From Palsa-892 sp963751615 (GTDB taxonomy: Bacteria > Pseudomonadota > Alphaproteobacteria > Rhizobiales > Xanthobacteraceae): DNA of 64,000 nt. The position numbers and the translations under genes were made by a program. The DNA lies in the NCBI GenBank assembly GCA_963751615.1, contig CAVVVG010000005.1:1798001-1862000 (forward strand), read 5' to 3'. A model generated the notes under the pieces. It worked only from the letters and a program-made list of their open reading frames with translations. It was not told the origin of the DNA and made no database searches. Shown one piece after another: positions 35,760 through 44,989 of this stretch (within the stretch, counting starts at the first letter, position 1; each line of letters opens with the position of its first letter).

Positions 35760-36746
35760 TCAGCCAGCCCGGCGCCCGGCGCTAAAGGGCGCGCGATGCG
35801 CAAGATAGGCAAGCCGCTTCAATTCGCGGCGTCCGCGCGTGACGGTATCGAGGATCAATCCCGACGCGAGCGAGAGGAAGGCAAGAACCATCAGGCCCAT
35901 CGACAGGATTGCGGTGGGAAACCGCGGCACAAGACCCGTCTCCAAATATGTAACAACCACAGGAATGGCAATGAGGACTGAAAGGGTTGCAAGAATTGCC
36001 GCAATCGTGGCGAAGAACGGAAACGGACGCTCAATTCGATAGAGCTGGAAAATAGTCCACAAAATCCGAAAACCATCACGCCAAGTATTGAGCTTTGAAG
36101 CGGATCCCTCCAGCCGCGCAAAGTACGGCGTCTGTAATTCGCCGACCGGCATCCCCAATTCCAGCGCGTGAATCGTAAGCTCCGTTTCGATTTCAAATCC
36201 GGTCGAAAGCGCTGGAAACGATTTCACGAACCGCCGTGAAAAAACACGATAGCCCGAGAGGATGTCGTTAAACGCGCGTCCGAAAACACGCGCGACGAAC
36301 TCGGTAAGTATGTGATTGCCGAAACGGTGACCGGGCCGATAGGCGTTCTGCTCCTGTCCCACGCGGCAACCGACAACCATGTCGAGATTTTCGTCGACGA
36401 GTTTTGCGATCATTTTGTGCGCGCTTGGCGCATCGTAGGTCGCGTCGCCATCGACCAGCAAATAAATATCGGCTTCGACGTCAGCGAACATCCGGCGCAC
36501 GACATGACCCTTTCCCTGACGCATCTCATTGCCGATGATCGCGCCCGCAGCCCGAGCGACCTCGGACGTGCGGTCCTTTGAATTATTGTCGTAGACGTGG
36601 ATTGCCGCGCTGGGCAGCGCAGTGCGAAACTGTTCTACAACTTTCGCGATCGCTGCTTGCTCGTTGTAACAGGGTACGAGTACGGCAACTCGGCGCACCG
36701 CGGTCTCGGCCGTTGGCAATTCCTGTGAAGGATTAAGGGCGCGCAT
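35760..36746 (-). CDS. Family 2 glycosyltransferase with C-terminal membrane helices (DPM1/ArnC-like)
   Basis: Transfers a sugar to a lipid carrier at the inner membrane. ATG 36746 (MRALNPSQEL) gives 328 residues. It has AVLVPCYNEQAAI, the VYDNNSKDRT uridine-binding part, the metal DGDATYD motif, LSGYRVFSRRF and ends in two membrane helices (FFATIAAILATLSVLIAIPV and ILSMGLMVLAFLSLASGL). Substrate unknown. First in the operon that includes DUF2007 and the methyltransferase; divergent from the polyprenyl synthase. Confidence 0.87.
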   Translation of the reverse strand: MRALNPSQELPTAETAVRRVAVLVPCYNEQAAIAKVVEQFRTALPSAAIHVYDNNSKDRTSEVARAAGAIIGNEMRQGKGHVVRRMFADVEADIYLLVDGDATYDAPSAHKMIAKLVDENLDMVVGCRVGQEQNAYRPGHRFGNHILTEFVARVFGRAFNDILSGYRVFSRRFVKSFPALSTGFEIETELTIHALELGMPVGELQTPYFARLEGSASKLNTWRDGFRILWTIFQLYRIERPFPFFATIAAILATLSVLIAIPVVVTYLETGLVPRFPTAILSMGLMVLAFLSLASGLILDTVTRGRRELKRLAYLAHRAPFSAGRRAG

Positions 36747-36883
36747 TTGATCACTTTCGGGGGGCTCATCCGCGCGCAATCTACGTGAAATGGTGCTGCG
36801 GCGAAAGTCCACTCAACCGGCTGCGGTCTTGCAGTCCCCTGCGACGTTTCTCTATGGTAAGTACAGTTTTCAGGAGACCGTAA

Positions 36884-37894
36884 ATGGCTGTTGTTCTGCC
36901 ATTTGAGCCTGCTGGCGAGCCCTCGATTGAGCGGCTCTCGAATCTCGCGCGCGCGGATTTGCGACGCGTTAACGATCTGATCCTTAGCCGCACGGGTTCC
37001 GAAGTCACGATGATTCCGGAGGTCGCCAATCATCTGATTTCGTCCGGTGGAAAGCGGCTGCGTCCGATGCTAACGCTCGCAACCGCGGCACTCGCCGGTT
37101 ATCGCGACGATGGACATATCCGTCTCGCCGCCGCGGTCGAATTCATGCATACGGCCACGCTTCTTCATGATGATGTCGTTGATGGGAGTGAAATGCGTCG
37201 GGGCAAGCTTGCTGCACGCATGGTGTGGGGAAACGAAGCAAGTGTTCTCGTTGGCGATTTTCTCCTCGGTCAGGCATTTCGGATGATGGTAGAAGTAGGC
37301 TCGCTACGCGCACTAGAAATTCTTTCGACGGCAGCAGCAGTGATAGCCGAGGGCGAAGTGAAACAACTCGCGGCCGCAAAAAATCTCGAAACAACAGAAG
37401 ACGATTATCTCTTTGTGATACGTGCGAAGACTGCAGAATTATTCGCGGCCGCTTGCGAAGTTGGACCTGTGCTGGCAGAACGATCGAAGCCTGAACAGGC
37501 GGCTTGTCGTTCATTCGGCATGAATTTGGGCATTGCCTTTCAGCTCGTCGACGACGCGCTGGATTACGGTGGCAGCCGCGCGCGGCTAGGCAAGAATGTC
37601 GGTGACGATTTTCGAGAAGGAAAAATCACCCAGCCCGTGATTCTTGCTTTTCGGCGCGGCAATGACGAAGAGAGAAATTTCTGGCGCCGCGCACTGGAAA
37701 AAGGAGAGAGCGCGGACAGCGATCTTGAACACGCAATCAGATTGCTTACCCGTCATCGGGCGCTGGAAGACACGATTGAACGCGCCCGCCATTATGGTGC
37801 GATCGCGAAAGATGCGCTGGCGGTTTTTCCAGAGAGTGCCTGCAAACTGGCGCTGATCGAGGTCGTCGACTTCTGCGTCGCGCGAGCGCACTAG
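36884..37894 (+). CDS. Long-chain polyprenyl diphosphate synthase
   Basis: All-trans prenyltransferase that makes the side chain of ubiquinone (octa- or decaprenyl). The 336-residue protein has the first aspartate-rich motif D96-D-V-V-D100 in LLHDDVVD, the GKRLRP segment and the second motif QLVDDALDY near 220. The amino acids before the first motif are A92-T-L-L-H, small and non-aromatic, in line with a long product. Convergent with ispE, whose stop follows at once. Product length is inferred from the genus context. Confidence 0.93.
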   Translation: MAVVLPFEPAGEPSIERLSNLARADLRRVNDLILSRTGSEVTMIPEVANHLISSGGKRLRPMLTLATAALAGYRDDGHIRLAAAVEFMHTATLLHDDVVDGSEMRRGKLAARMVWGNEASVLVGDFLLGQAFRMMVEVGSLRALEILSTAAAVIAEGEVKQLAAAKNLETTEDDYLFVIRAKTAELFAAACEVGPVLAERSKPEQAACRSFGMNLGIAFQLVDDALDYGGSRARLGKNVGDDFREGKITQPVILAFRRGNDEERNFWRRALEKGESADSDLEHAIRLLTRHRALEDTIERARHYGAIAKDALAVFPESACKLALIEVVDFCVARAH

Positions 37895-38776
37895 CTAAAC
37901 GAAATTCGTTTCTTGTACCCACCAGTTGGGATGTTCGGCGCGAATTTCCTCCGCCGCCTTGGCCGCAAGTGGCTGACTTTCATAGATCCCGAATACGCTT
38001 GATCCCGAGCCCGACATGCGCACCACTTGCACGCCGGAAGTCCGGCGCAAGCGTTCTTCAGCGGTCACAACAATTGGCAGAAAGGATTCCGTAGCCCGCG
38101 CGAGATCGTTGGCCTGTGTATTGAGGAAGGCGATGAATTTGTGCCGTTCGAGCGGAATTCCTTCGACCTCAGGATGGTCGTCTAATTTTCTGCCAAGGGA
38201 TTCGACACCCATTTGGTCGAGCATTGCAAATGCTTGCTCCGTCGCTACATGCGCGCCCGGAAACACGATAACTGCCGGCAGCGGCGGCAATCGCATTGGC
38301 GCCGATAGCCGATCGCCAATCCCGCTCATCACCCGCGCTTTCGAGTGCAGACAAACGGGCACATCGGCTCCAATAATTTGGGTCGTTTCGAAGACACGGG
38401 GGTCATCGAGTTTTAGGTCATTCGCGATGGCTAACAGCCGCAGTGCCGCCGCTGCATCCGCGGAACCGCCACCAAGCCCGGCGCCTACCGGTAGATTTTT
38501 CATTAACTTGAACTGGCCGAGTACCAGTTTTTTTATACGCCGATCCAGTGCCTGAGCCGCAATAAGCACAAGATTATCCGAAACATCGCCCAGCGCTCCC
38601 GCATTGGGTCCAACCAAATCGAGATCGAGCTTGCCGCCGGGTACCAGCGTCAAATCGTCGCCGACATCTGCAAAAGCGACAAGGCTGACAATATCGTGAT
38701 AGCCATCCGGTCTTTGTCGAATGACTCTAAGGGTCAAATTGATCTTGGCGGGAGCACGGCTGCGCAGAAGGGACAT
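37895..38776 (-). CDS. ispE: 4-(cytidine 5'-diphospho)-2-C-methyl-D-erythritol kinase
   Basis: GHMP-family kinase of the non-mevalonate isoprenoid pathway. The 293-residue protein starts MSLLRSRAPAKINLTLRV and has the ATP loop PVGAGLGGGSADAAAALR, both diagnostic, and the late GSGSSVFGI. dxs for the same pathway is at the right end of the window. It is tail to tail with the polyprenyl synthase gene that uses the pathway's products. Confidence 0.95.
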   Translation of the reverse strand: MSLLRSRAPAKINLTLRVIRQRPDGYHDIVSLVAFADVGDDLTLVPGGKLDLDLVGPNAGALGDVSDNLVLIAAQALDRRIKKLVLGQFKLMKNLPVGAGLGGGSADAAAALRLLAIANDLKLDDPRVFETTQIIGADVPVCLHSKARVMSGIGDRLSAPMRLPPLPAVIVFPGAHVATEQAFAMLDQMGVESLGRKLDDHPEVEGIPLERHKFIAFLNTQANDLARATESFLPIVVTAEERLRRTSGVQVVRMSGSGSSVFGIYESQPLAAKAAEEIRAEHPNWWVQETNFV

Positions 38777-38942
38777 GATCGCACGAGAGAATGGCGATGG
38801 CGGCCCTTACAGGCAAGGCACTATCCATTCGTACGGCAAGATGCTCGTCCTTGCGGTCGCCATGAATCGGGGGCATCTTGTTTTTGAACGCGGCGCATAA
38901 GCGCGCGATCAATCCAATATTCGACCATCGGAGTATTCGGTC

Positions 38943-40676
38943 TTGAGGCATTCCAGAGTTTTCACCGCAACTTTTGCCGCCGGTATGATTTTCATCTCCT
39001 TTATGAGCAAGGCCGATGTGCCTCCGGCCGGATTGATCGCCCGTACTTCGCCAGCGGGAAACTATCTTGCCGCACGTTTTGCGGGTTCTTCGCGCGATAT
39101 GGCGGCGGCCTCAGCCTATTATCGCGCGGCACTTCGTGCCGATCCCAAAAATGAAGAGCTCGTTGAGCGCACTTTTCTTGTTATTTTGGCCAGTGGATCT
39201 GTCGAAGACGCGATGCCGCTCGCCGAGCGTCTAGTTTCGATCGACCGTAGTCAACGTGTCGCGCGTCTCACGCTTGCGGCGCGCGCCTTCAAGCGCCAAC
39301 AATACGCTGTCGCCCGTACCCAATTGACGCAATCCGTGCGCGGGCCGATTGCAGATCTCACAGCTTCGCTGCTTTCATCATGGGCGCTTGCAGGTGCGGG
39401 CGACGCCAAGGCCGCGGTCGACAGTATCGACCGTCTGCAGGGGCCGGACTGGTATCTGGTCTTCAAGGATTTGCACGCCGGTCTGATTTACGATCTCGTT
39501 GGTAACAAGAAGGAAGCCGGCAAGCGCCTTGAGCGCGCCTACAAGCTCGATTCGAATGCCATTCGCACGGCTGATGCGTATGGACGCTGGCTCTCAAGGA
39601 ATGGCGATCAGGCTGGTGCGCAAAAAGTCTATGAAACCTTCGCTACGGTTCTTCCCAATCATCCCTTGATCGATATGCCGCTGGCCGAGCTGAAGAGCGG
39701 AAAAACGCTCGCCCCGATGGTGCGGAGCGCCGCAGCGGGTGCCGCGGAAGTTCTCTTCGGCCTGGGCGCCGCCCTCGGCCGCCAAGGCGGCGAGGATATC
39801 GGGCTGATTTATCTGCAGCTTGCGATTTATCTCGATCCTGAACATCCGCTGGCGCTTCTGTCTCTCGCCGATCTATACGAGGCGATGAAGAAACCGGAGC
39901 TCGCGATCGAAGCTTATAATCGCGTGCCCGCTAATTCGCCGCTGCGGCGCAACGCCGATATCCAGCTCGGTCTCAATCTCGAAGCGATGGAACGTCCGGA
40001 AGAGGCAAAGAAAAAACTTGACGAGTTGGTCGCGCGCAAGCCCGACGATATGGAAGCGATCGTTGCACTGGGAAACGTGCTCCGCTCCCGCAAACAGTTC
40101 AAGGAAGCGGCGGACGTGTATTCGAAGGTTTTGGACGGCATCAAAGAACCAACACGCCAGCATTGGACACTCTATTATTTCCGAGGCATCTGCTATGAGC
40201 GCGCCAAAGATTGGCCGAAAGCGGAGAAAGACCTGCAAAAGGCGCTGGATCTTTATCCGGATCAGCCACAGGTACTGAACTATCTTGGCTATAGCTGGGT
40301 CGACCAAGGACTTAATCTCGACAAGGCGGTACAGATGATCCGCCGTGCGGTCGAGTTGCGTCCGAACGATGGTTATATAGTCGATAGCCTTGGTTGGGCT
40401 TATTATCGGCTCGGGCGTTTTGACGAGGCTTCCACCGATCTCGAACGAGCGATCGAATTGAAGCCGGAAGATCCAGTCATTAACGATCATCTCGGCGACG
40501 CTTATTGGAAAACCGGACGCGAACTTGAGGCGCGTTTTCAGTGGCGTCATGCACGCGACAATAAACCCGAGCCCGAGGATCTCGTGAAGATCGAAGAAAA
40601 ACTGAAGGACGGCTTGAAGGATAGCGCTACGCCGCCAAAAGCTGGCTCAGTCAGTACGCCAGGCAACGGCGGATAA
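38943..40676 (+). CDS. Exported tetratricopeptide-repeat protein
   Basis: A 577-residue protein built of TPR units from about residue 40 to 540, with an N-terminal hydrophobic signal-like segment (FTATFAAGMIFISFM). Typical TPR pieces are YYRAALRADPKNEEL, LDLYPDQPQVLNYLG, GWAYYRLGRFDEAS and ELKPEDPVINDHLGDAYW. The start appears to be TTG 38943 with GGAG about 9 bases upstream. Such proteins are lipoprotein-like or periplasmic scaffolds. Divergent from ispE; no partner is seen. Confidence 0.85.
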   Translation: MRHSRVFTATFAAGMIFISFMSKADVPPAGLIARTSPAGNYLAARFAGSSRDMAAASAYYRAALRADPKNEELVERTFLVILASGSVEDAMPLAERLVSIDRSQRVARLTLAARAFKRQQYAVARTQLTQSVRGPIADLTASLLSSWALAGAGDAKAAVDSIDRLQGPDWYLVFKDLHAGLIYDLVGNKKEAGKRLERAYKLDSNAIRTADAYGRWLSRNGDQAGAQKVYETFATVLPNHPLIDMPLAELKSGKTLAPMVRSAAAGAAEVLFGLGAALGRQGGEDIGLIYLQLAIYLDPEHPLALLSLADLYEAMKKPELAIEAYNRVPANSPLRRNADIQLGLNLEAMERPEEAKKKLDELVARKPDDMEAIVALGNVLRSRKQFKEAADVYSKVLDGIKEPTRQHWTLYYFRGICYERAKDWPKAEKDLQKALDLYPDQPQVLNYLGYSWVDQGLNLDKAVQMIRRAVELRPNDGYIVDSLGWAYYRLGRFDEASTDLERAIELKPEDPVINDHLGDAYWKTGRELEARFQWRHARDNKPEPEDLVKIEEKLKDGLKDSATPPKAGSVSTPGNGG

Positions 40677-40686
40677 GCTCGCGGCG

Positions 40687-41226
40687 TCAGCGGCGAAGTT
40701 GCATTCCCTCAGTGAGGTTGTCAGCCGCTGGCTTTTTTTCGGGTTTGTGGTCAGGTTTTGGTTCTATTTTTTTCTCGGTTTTCACTTCTAACAACGCTTC
40801 GCTCGCGCCGATGCCGCGTTGGCGCGCAAGCTGAGTGCCCGCGCCGCGATTGAAATTGCAATACATGAAATTCATATGGCTGACGGAACCGCGAAAGGTA
40901 TCCGGGCCCGTTTTCACGAGATTGAAGCAAGGTTCGAACGGCAGCCCTCTCAACCGGGCGCAAATCTGATTGCCGGACACATAGAGTGTGTTCGTGGGCA
41001 AATGCATGTAACGATTATCACCCCGGCCCGTGATTCGGATGCTTCCAATTGCCGAACCATCCGCGAAAACACGACCCGAGCCATTGGTTCCGTCGAAGCA
41101 CTGATATGAAAATAACCGCCCCGCAACGAATTCACGTGCGGCGTCCGCATACATCACTTCTTGTGCGGAAACGGGACTAATACCGAGGAGCAAGGCAACG
41201 GCGAGAAAAGGTTTGTTGCGCGACAT
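40687..41226 (-). CDS. Exported hypothetical protein
   Basis: From ATG 41226 (MSRNKPFLAVALLLG) the product is 179 residues with a signal peptide cleaved near VSA-Q. The mature domain has paired cysteines (YQCFDG, NQICARL, EPCFNLV and YCNFNRG) and YADAAREFVAGRLFSY, suggesting a disulfide-linked fold; the C-terminus is Lys/Pro-rich (KPDHKPEKKP). An upstream start at 41250 exists but would spoil the signal peptide. No family recognised with confidence. Confidence 0.6.
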   Translation of the reverse strand: MSRNKPFLAVALLLGISPVSAQEVMYADAAREFVAGRLFSYQCFDGTNGSGRVFADGSAIGSIRITGRGDNRYMHLPTNTLYVSGNQICARLRGLPFEPCFNLVKTGPDTFRGSVSHMNFMYCNFNRGAGTQLARQRGIGASEALLEVKTEKKIEPKPDHKPEKKPAADNLTEGMQLRR

Positions 41227-41304
41227 GGAATGGCAGTCTCGACAATTCATAACCTACTTGCGCCGAAAACGCGCGGATTTGTCAAGTTTGATCTAGAGAA
41301 CTGC

Positions 41305-42288
41305 CTAAACCTTTACCACAATCCGGCCACGAATTTTTCCAGAAAGGATCGAAGGCGCCGTTTCGATGACATTCGCGAGTGATATTTCCTTAGTTATCAA
41401 GGCGAGCTTTTTACGGTCGAGATCGGCCGAAAGCCGCTTCCACGCTTCCTTGCGACGCTCCATAGGGCACATCACGGAATCAACGCCCAATAGCGCGACA
41501 TCGCGCAGAATAAAGGGAGCCACTGACGCTGGCAGATCCATGCCCTGCGCAAGACCGCAGGCGGCCACGGCGCCGTCATATTTGGTCATGGAAAGGACGT
41601 TCGCGAGAGTGTGCGAGCCGACGCTATCGATACCTGCGGCCCAGCGTTCCTTGGCAAGCGGTTTTGCCGGGCCCGAAAGTTCCCCCCGCTCGATGATCTC
41701 GCTGGCGCCCAGCGACTTCAGATAGTCGGCTTCCGACATCCGGCCCGTCGAGGCTATGACCGAATAGCCAAGCTTGGAAAGTAACGCGATCGCGACCGAA
41801 CCGACGCCGCCGGTGGCGCCGGTGACAATGACCGGGCCTTGGGAAGGCTTTACGCCGTGGCGTTCTAGAGCAATAACGCACAGCATCGCGGTATATCCGG
41901 CCGTGCCGATCGCCATCGCCTCGTGCGTCGTCATGCCATCGGGCAGTCTGACCAGCCAGTCGCCCTTGACCCGCGCCTTCTCGGCGTAGCCACCGAGATG
42001 AGTCTCGCCAAGTCCAAAGCCATTGAGAATCACCTTATCGCCTGCCTTCCATGCGGGATTGGCCGAAGTCTCGACCGCTCCGGCGAAATCGATACCGCCG
42101 ATCATCGGCCAACGTCGCACCACCGGCGCCTTACCGGTGATCGCGAGCCCGTCTTTGTAATTGATTGTTGAGTATTCGACGCGAACTGTAACGTCGCCAT
42201 CCATCAGGTTCGCTTCATCGAAATCGGTCAGCGCGGCCTTGGAGCCACCTTCTATTTTCTCGATAACGATCGCCTTGAACTGCGTCAT
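41305..42288 (-). CDS. acuI: AcuI-type acryloyl-CoA reductase (MDR quinone oxidoreductase family)
   Basis: Zinc-free medium-chain reductase of the YhdH/AcuI group, which reduces acryloyl-CoA to propionyl-CoA with NADPH. The 327-residue protein has the family N-terminus FKAIVIEKIEGG, YSTINYKDGLAITG, GIDFAGAVE, GFGLGETHLGGYAEKA, and the cofactor loop VTGATGGVGSVAI. AcuI also detoxifies acrylate. It lies between an MFS gene and an exported protein gene, all on the minus strand. Close MDR relatives could have other substrates. Confidence 0.87.
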   Translation of the reverse strand: MTQFKAIVIEKIEGGSKAALTDFDEANLMDGDVTVRVEYSTINYKDGLAITGKAPVVRRWPMIGGIDFAGAVETSANPAWKAGDKVILNGFGLGETHLGGYAEKARVKGDWLVRLPDGMTTHEAMAIGTAGYTAMLCVIALERHGVKPSQGPVIVTGATGGVGSVAIALLSKLGYSVIASTGRMSEADYLKSLGASEIIERGELSGPAKPLAKERWAAGIDSVGSHTLANVLSMTKYDGAVAACGLAQGMDLPASVAPFILRDVALLGVDSVMCPMERRKEAWKRLSADLDRKKLALITKEISLANVIETAPSILSGKIRGRIVVKV

Positions 42289-42308
42289 AATTACATTTTA
42301 CCACATCC

Positions 42309-43535
42309 TCAGGCCGACGCAGCCGCAAAACGACCGACCGGTTTTTCGACGATCGGCAGGTTGATCAGCGCTGAAAGCACTCCAAACATCACCGATAACC
42401 ACCACACCGTATTGTACGAGCCAGTGCGTTCGAACACGACGCCACCCAGATAGACGCCGAGAAATCCACCAACCTGATGACTGAAGAAAGCGAAGCCGTA
42501 CAGCATCGCTAGCCAACGTGTGCCGAACATAACAGCGACAAGGCCCGAGGTCGGTGGCACTGTCGAAAGCCATGTAAGACCGGTTATGACACCGAAAACG
42601 AGCGTCGATAGCGGTGTGATCGGCATCGCGATGAAGATCACGATCGACAACGCGCGAACGAAGTAAATCGCCGAAAGTATGTAACGCTTCGGAATGATAT
42701 TACCGAAGTAACCAGAAGCTAGTGATCCGACGATGTTGAAGAGACCGATGATCGCGATCGTCCACCCGCCGATTTTTGCATCAAGGCCGCGATCGATCAG
42801 ATAGGATGGAAGATGTGCAGTGACGAAAGCGAGCTGAAAACCGCAGGTAAAGAAGCCGAGTACCAGCAAAACATACGAACGATGGCCAAATGCTTCCCAT
42901 AAAGCACCAGTAATTGATTGTGACTTGTCGGGTCCGGTGGCATTCGTTTTAATGGTTGGAGTCGCGAGAGCGAGTGAGAAGGGAAGCACCAGGACAATTA
43001 AGCCAGCGAAAATAAGCAACGCCATCTGCCAGCCCTGGCTGTCAATCAACGCGACCCCAAATGGTGCAAAGAGGAATTGACCGAACGAACCAGAGGCCGT
43101 GCCGAGGCCGAGCGCAAGCCCGCGCCATTCAGCCGGCAGGATTTTTCCAAATGCCGCAAGCACGATGTTGAACGAACAGCCCGAGAGTCCGAAGCCGATC
43201 AGCACGCCCGCTGTAAGATCAAGGGCGATAGGTGTGGTCGAAACCGTCATCAGCCCAAGGCCCATCGCGTAGAGAAGGGTGCCGGTGCACAACACACGAA
43301 CGGTACCGAAACGATCGGCAATCGCGCCGGCGAAAGGTTGGCCGACACCCCACAACAGATTTTGAATAGCAAAAGCGAGTGCGAATACATCGCGCCCCCA
43401 GCCGTTCGCGCTCGACATCGGGGTCAAGAAGAACCCGAATGATGAACGCGGACCGAAGGTTAAAATCGCCGTCAGGCAGCCGAAAAGGAGAATGATACCG
43501 GGGGTGCGCCACGAGGTGAGCGTCTTCGTAGTCAT
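42309..43535 (-). CDS. MFS transporter
   Basis: A 408-residue major facilitator with 12 predicted helices. The loop between helices 2 and 3 carries the MFS signature form GAIADRFGTVRVLCTG. The second half has LASGYFGNIIPKRY. It resembles carriers of the oxalate/formate antiporter-like group, but the substrate is not evident. It is 20 bases upstream of acuI on the same strand, which suggests shared transcription. Confidence 0.88.
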   Translation of the reverse strand: MTTKTLTSWRTPGIILLFGCLTAILTFGPRSSFGFFLTPMSSANGWGRDVFALAFAIQNLLWGVGQPFAGAIADRFGTVRVLCTGTLLYAMGLGLMTVSTTPIALDLTAGVLIGFGLSGCSFNIVLAAFGKILPAEWRGLALGLGTASGSFGQFLFAPFGVALIDSQGWQMALLIFAGLIVLVLPFSLALATPTIKTNATGPDKSQSITGALWEAFGHRSYVLLVLGFFTCGFQLAFVTAHLPSYLIDRGLDAKIGGWTIAIIGLFNIVGSLASGYFGNIIPKRYILSAIYFVRALSIVIFIAMPITPLSTLVFGVITGLTWLSTVPPTSGLVAVMFGTRWLAMLYGFAFFSHQVGGFLGVYLGGVVFERTGSYNTVWWLSVMFGVLSALINLPIVEKPVGRFAAASA

Positions 43536-43629
43536 TGCGAGCTTGTCACCGGGATGTTATTGGCTAAAAAATTGGGCGCGGCTCGATCTCCGCACCCGGC
43601 TGTTCTTAAAATTTAACCATGGTTTGCGC

Positions 43630-43780
43630 GCCACCCTAGTAAAATCTAGGCGAGCCAGCCATCGCAAAGCTGCATGGCTGAGTGCCGGCAGGGGACTAGC
43701 GGTGGCGCAGGACTTGCGCTATATTTCTTTTGCTCGAAACGAGGATAACTCGCTCTGAGGCCGGCTGAAGCCGGTTTTCT
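43630..43780 (+). ncRNA. Candidate small RNA or structured leader (terminator-capped)
   Basis: On the plus strand I see successive hairpins: CCTAG/CTAGG (43635-43650), CAGCCAT/ATGGCTG (43656-43680), CGAG/CTCG (43740-43752), and finally CCGGC-TGAA-GCCGG with TTTTCT (43761-43780), an intrinsic terminator. No protein gene on this strand precedes it. Together this suggests a small RNA between the divergent MFS and nadA genes. Existence and promoter are not proven. Confidence 0.35.
43757..43780 (+). terminator. Intrinsic terminator upstream of the nadA operator
   Basis: CCGGC-TGAA-GCCGG (43761-43774) followed by TTTTCT. The flanking GAGG can pair with the T-run, as in bidirectional-looking terminators. 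It lies between the candidate RNA and the operator, so transcripts that come from further upstream would end before nadA. Confidence 0.6.
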
Positions 43781-43790
43781 CGTAACCGAG

Positions 43791-43811
43791 ATATGCTCGT
43801 ATCGAGCATAT
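43791..43811. promoter_or_regulatory. Perfect operator palindrome before nadABC (probable NadQ site)
   Basis: ATATGCTCG (43791-43799), TAT, CGAGCATAT (43803-43811): two exact 9-base arms around a 3-base spacer, 29 bases before the nadA start. Control of nadABC by NadQ is predicted in alphaproteobacteria, and a NadQ-like gene is at 47834-48811. Palindrome seen; the assignment to NadQ is inferred. Confidence 0.6.
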
Positions 43812-43840
43812 ATGGCGAAAATCTCAGGAGGTACGCCATA

Positions 43841-44956
43841 ATGACAGCCATCAATCACCCTCATGTCGAAACATTCGGGCCTGCCATTGCGCGTGGACCA
43901 TTGCCCGCGCCGATACCGGGATCTGGCGCGGCAGCGCGCCGTCTTGGCGTGCTGCCAATGCCTTCACTCGAATGGAACGAACAGGTGGGCCGCGAAACCG
44001 CGCATCTCTACGAGCGTATAAAAACGGTAGTGCCACCCGTCGAATGGCCATTCTTCGCGCCTTACGTAAAAGCGATCAACGCTCTCAAGAGACAGCGTAA
44101 CGCCGTCATCCTTGCGCACAATTATCAGACACCAGAAATCTATAATTGCGTTGCCGATTTCGTCGGTGACTCTCTGCAACTCGCCCGCGAGGCCACCAAA
44201 ACAAATGCAGATATCATCGTGCAGGGCGGTGTGCATTTCATGGCGGAGACCTCGAAACTTCTAAATCCCGATAAGACCGTGTTGATTCCGGATCTGCGCG
44301 CGGGCTGCTCGCTTGCCTCTTCGATCACCGGCGATGACGTGCGTCTTTTGCGTGAGCGCTTCCCCGGTGTGCCGATTGTGACCTATGTGAACACCTCGGC
44401 CGACGTGAAGGCGGAGAGCGACATCTGCTGCACTTCGTCGAACGCGGTGCAGGTGGTTGAGAGCTTCGGCGTCGATGAGGTCATCTGCATCCCGGACGAG
44501 TATCTCGCGCGCTGGGTTGCGACGCAGACGAAGGTGAATATCATCGCATGGAAGGGGCACTGCGAGGTGCACGAACGCTTCACGGGCGAGGAACTTCGCC
44601 GCTATCGCGAAGCAGATCCATCCGTGCAGATACTCGCACACCCAGAATGCCCGCCGGAAGTCATCGCGGAAGCGGATTTCACGGGGTCGACTTCGGCGAT
44701 GATAAATTTCGTCAAAAACAAACGACCGAAGAAGGTCGTTATGGTCACCGAATGTTCGATGGCCGATAATGTACAGGCCGAGACGCCGGGCGTCGAATTT
44801 GTGCGGCCGTGTAATCTTTGTCCGCACATGAAACGGATCACGCTTCCCAAAATTCTTGATAGCCTCGTCTACCTTCGCGAAGAGGTCGAGATCGATCCGG
44901 CCATTGCCGATCGCGCGCGCAGTGCGGTCGAGCGGATGATCCACCTCAAGAGCTGA
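43841..44956 (+). CDS. nadA: Quinolinate synthase
   Basis: Iron-sulfur enzyme that condenses iminoaspartate and dihydroxyacetone phosphate to quinolinate. ATG 43841 (MTAINHPHVE) has an excellent AGGAGG ribosome binding site; 371 residues. The three cluster cysteines map to C156 (AGCSLASS), C241 (KGHCEVHE) and C327 (CNLCPHM), with NYQTPEIY and DSLQLAREA as further family parts. First gene of nadABC; a 33-base gap leads to nadB. Confidence 0.96.
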   Translation: MTAINHPHVETFGPAIARGPLPAPIPGSGAAARRLGVLPMPSLEWNEQVGRETAHLYERIKTVVPPVEWPFFAPYVKAINALKRQRNAVILAHNYQTPEIYNCVADFVGDSLQLAREATKTNADIIVQGGVHFMAETSKLLNPDKTVLIPDLRAGCSLASSITGDDVRLLRERFPGVPIVTYVNTSADVKAESDICCTSSNAVQVVESFGVDEVICIPDEYLARWVATQTKVNIIAWKGHCEVHERFTGEELRRYREADPSVQILAHPECPPEVIAEADFTGSTSAMINFVKNKRPKKVVMVTECSMADNVQAETPGVEFVRPCNLCPHMKRITLPKILDSLVYLREEVEIDPAIADRARSAVERMIHLKS

Positions 44957-44989
44957 TGCAACGAAGACCTCAGCAGAGGCAGGCCATAC

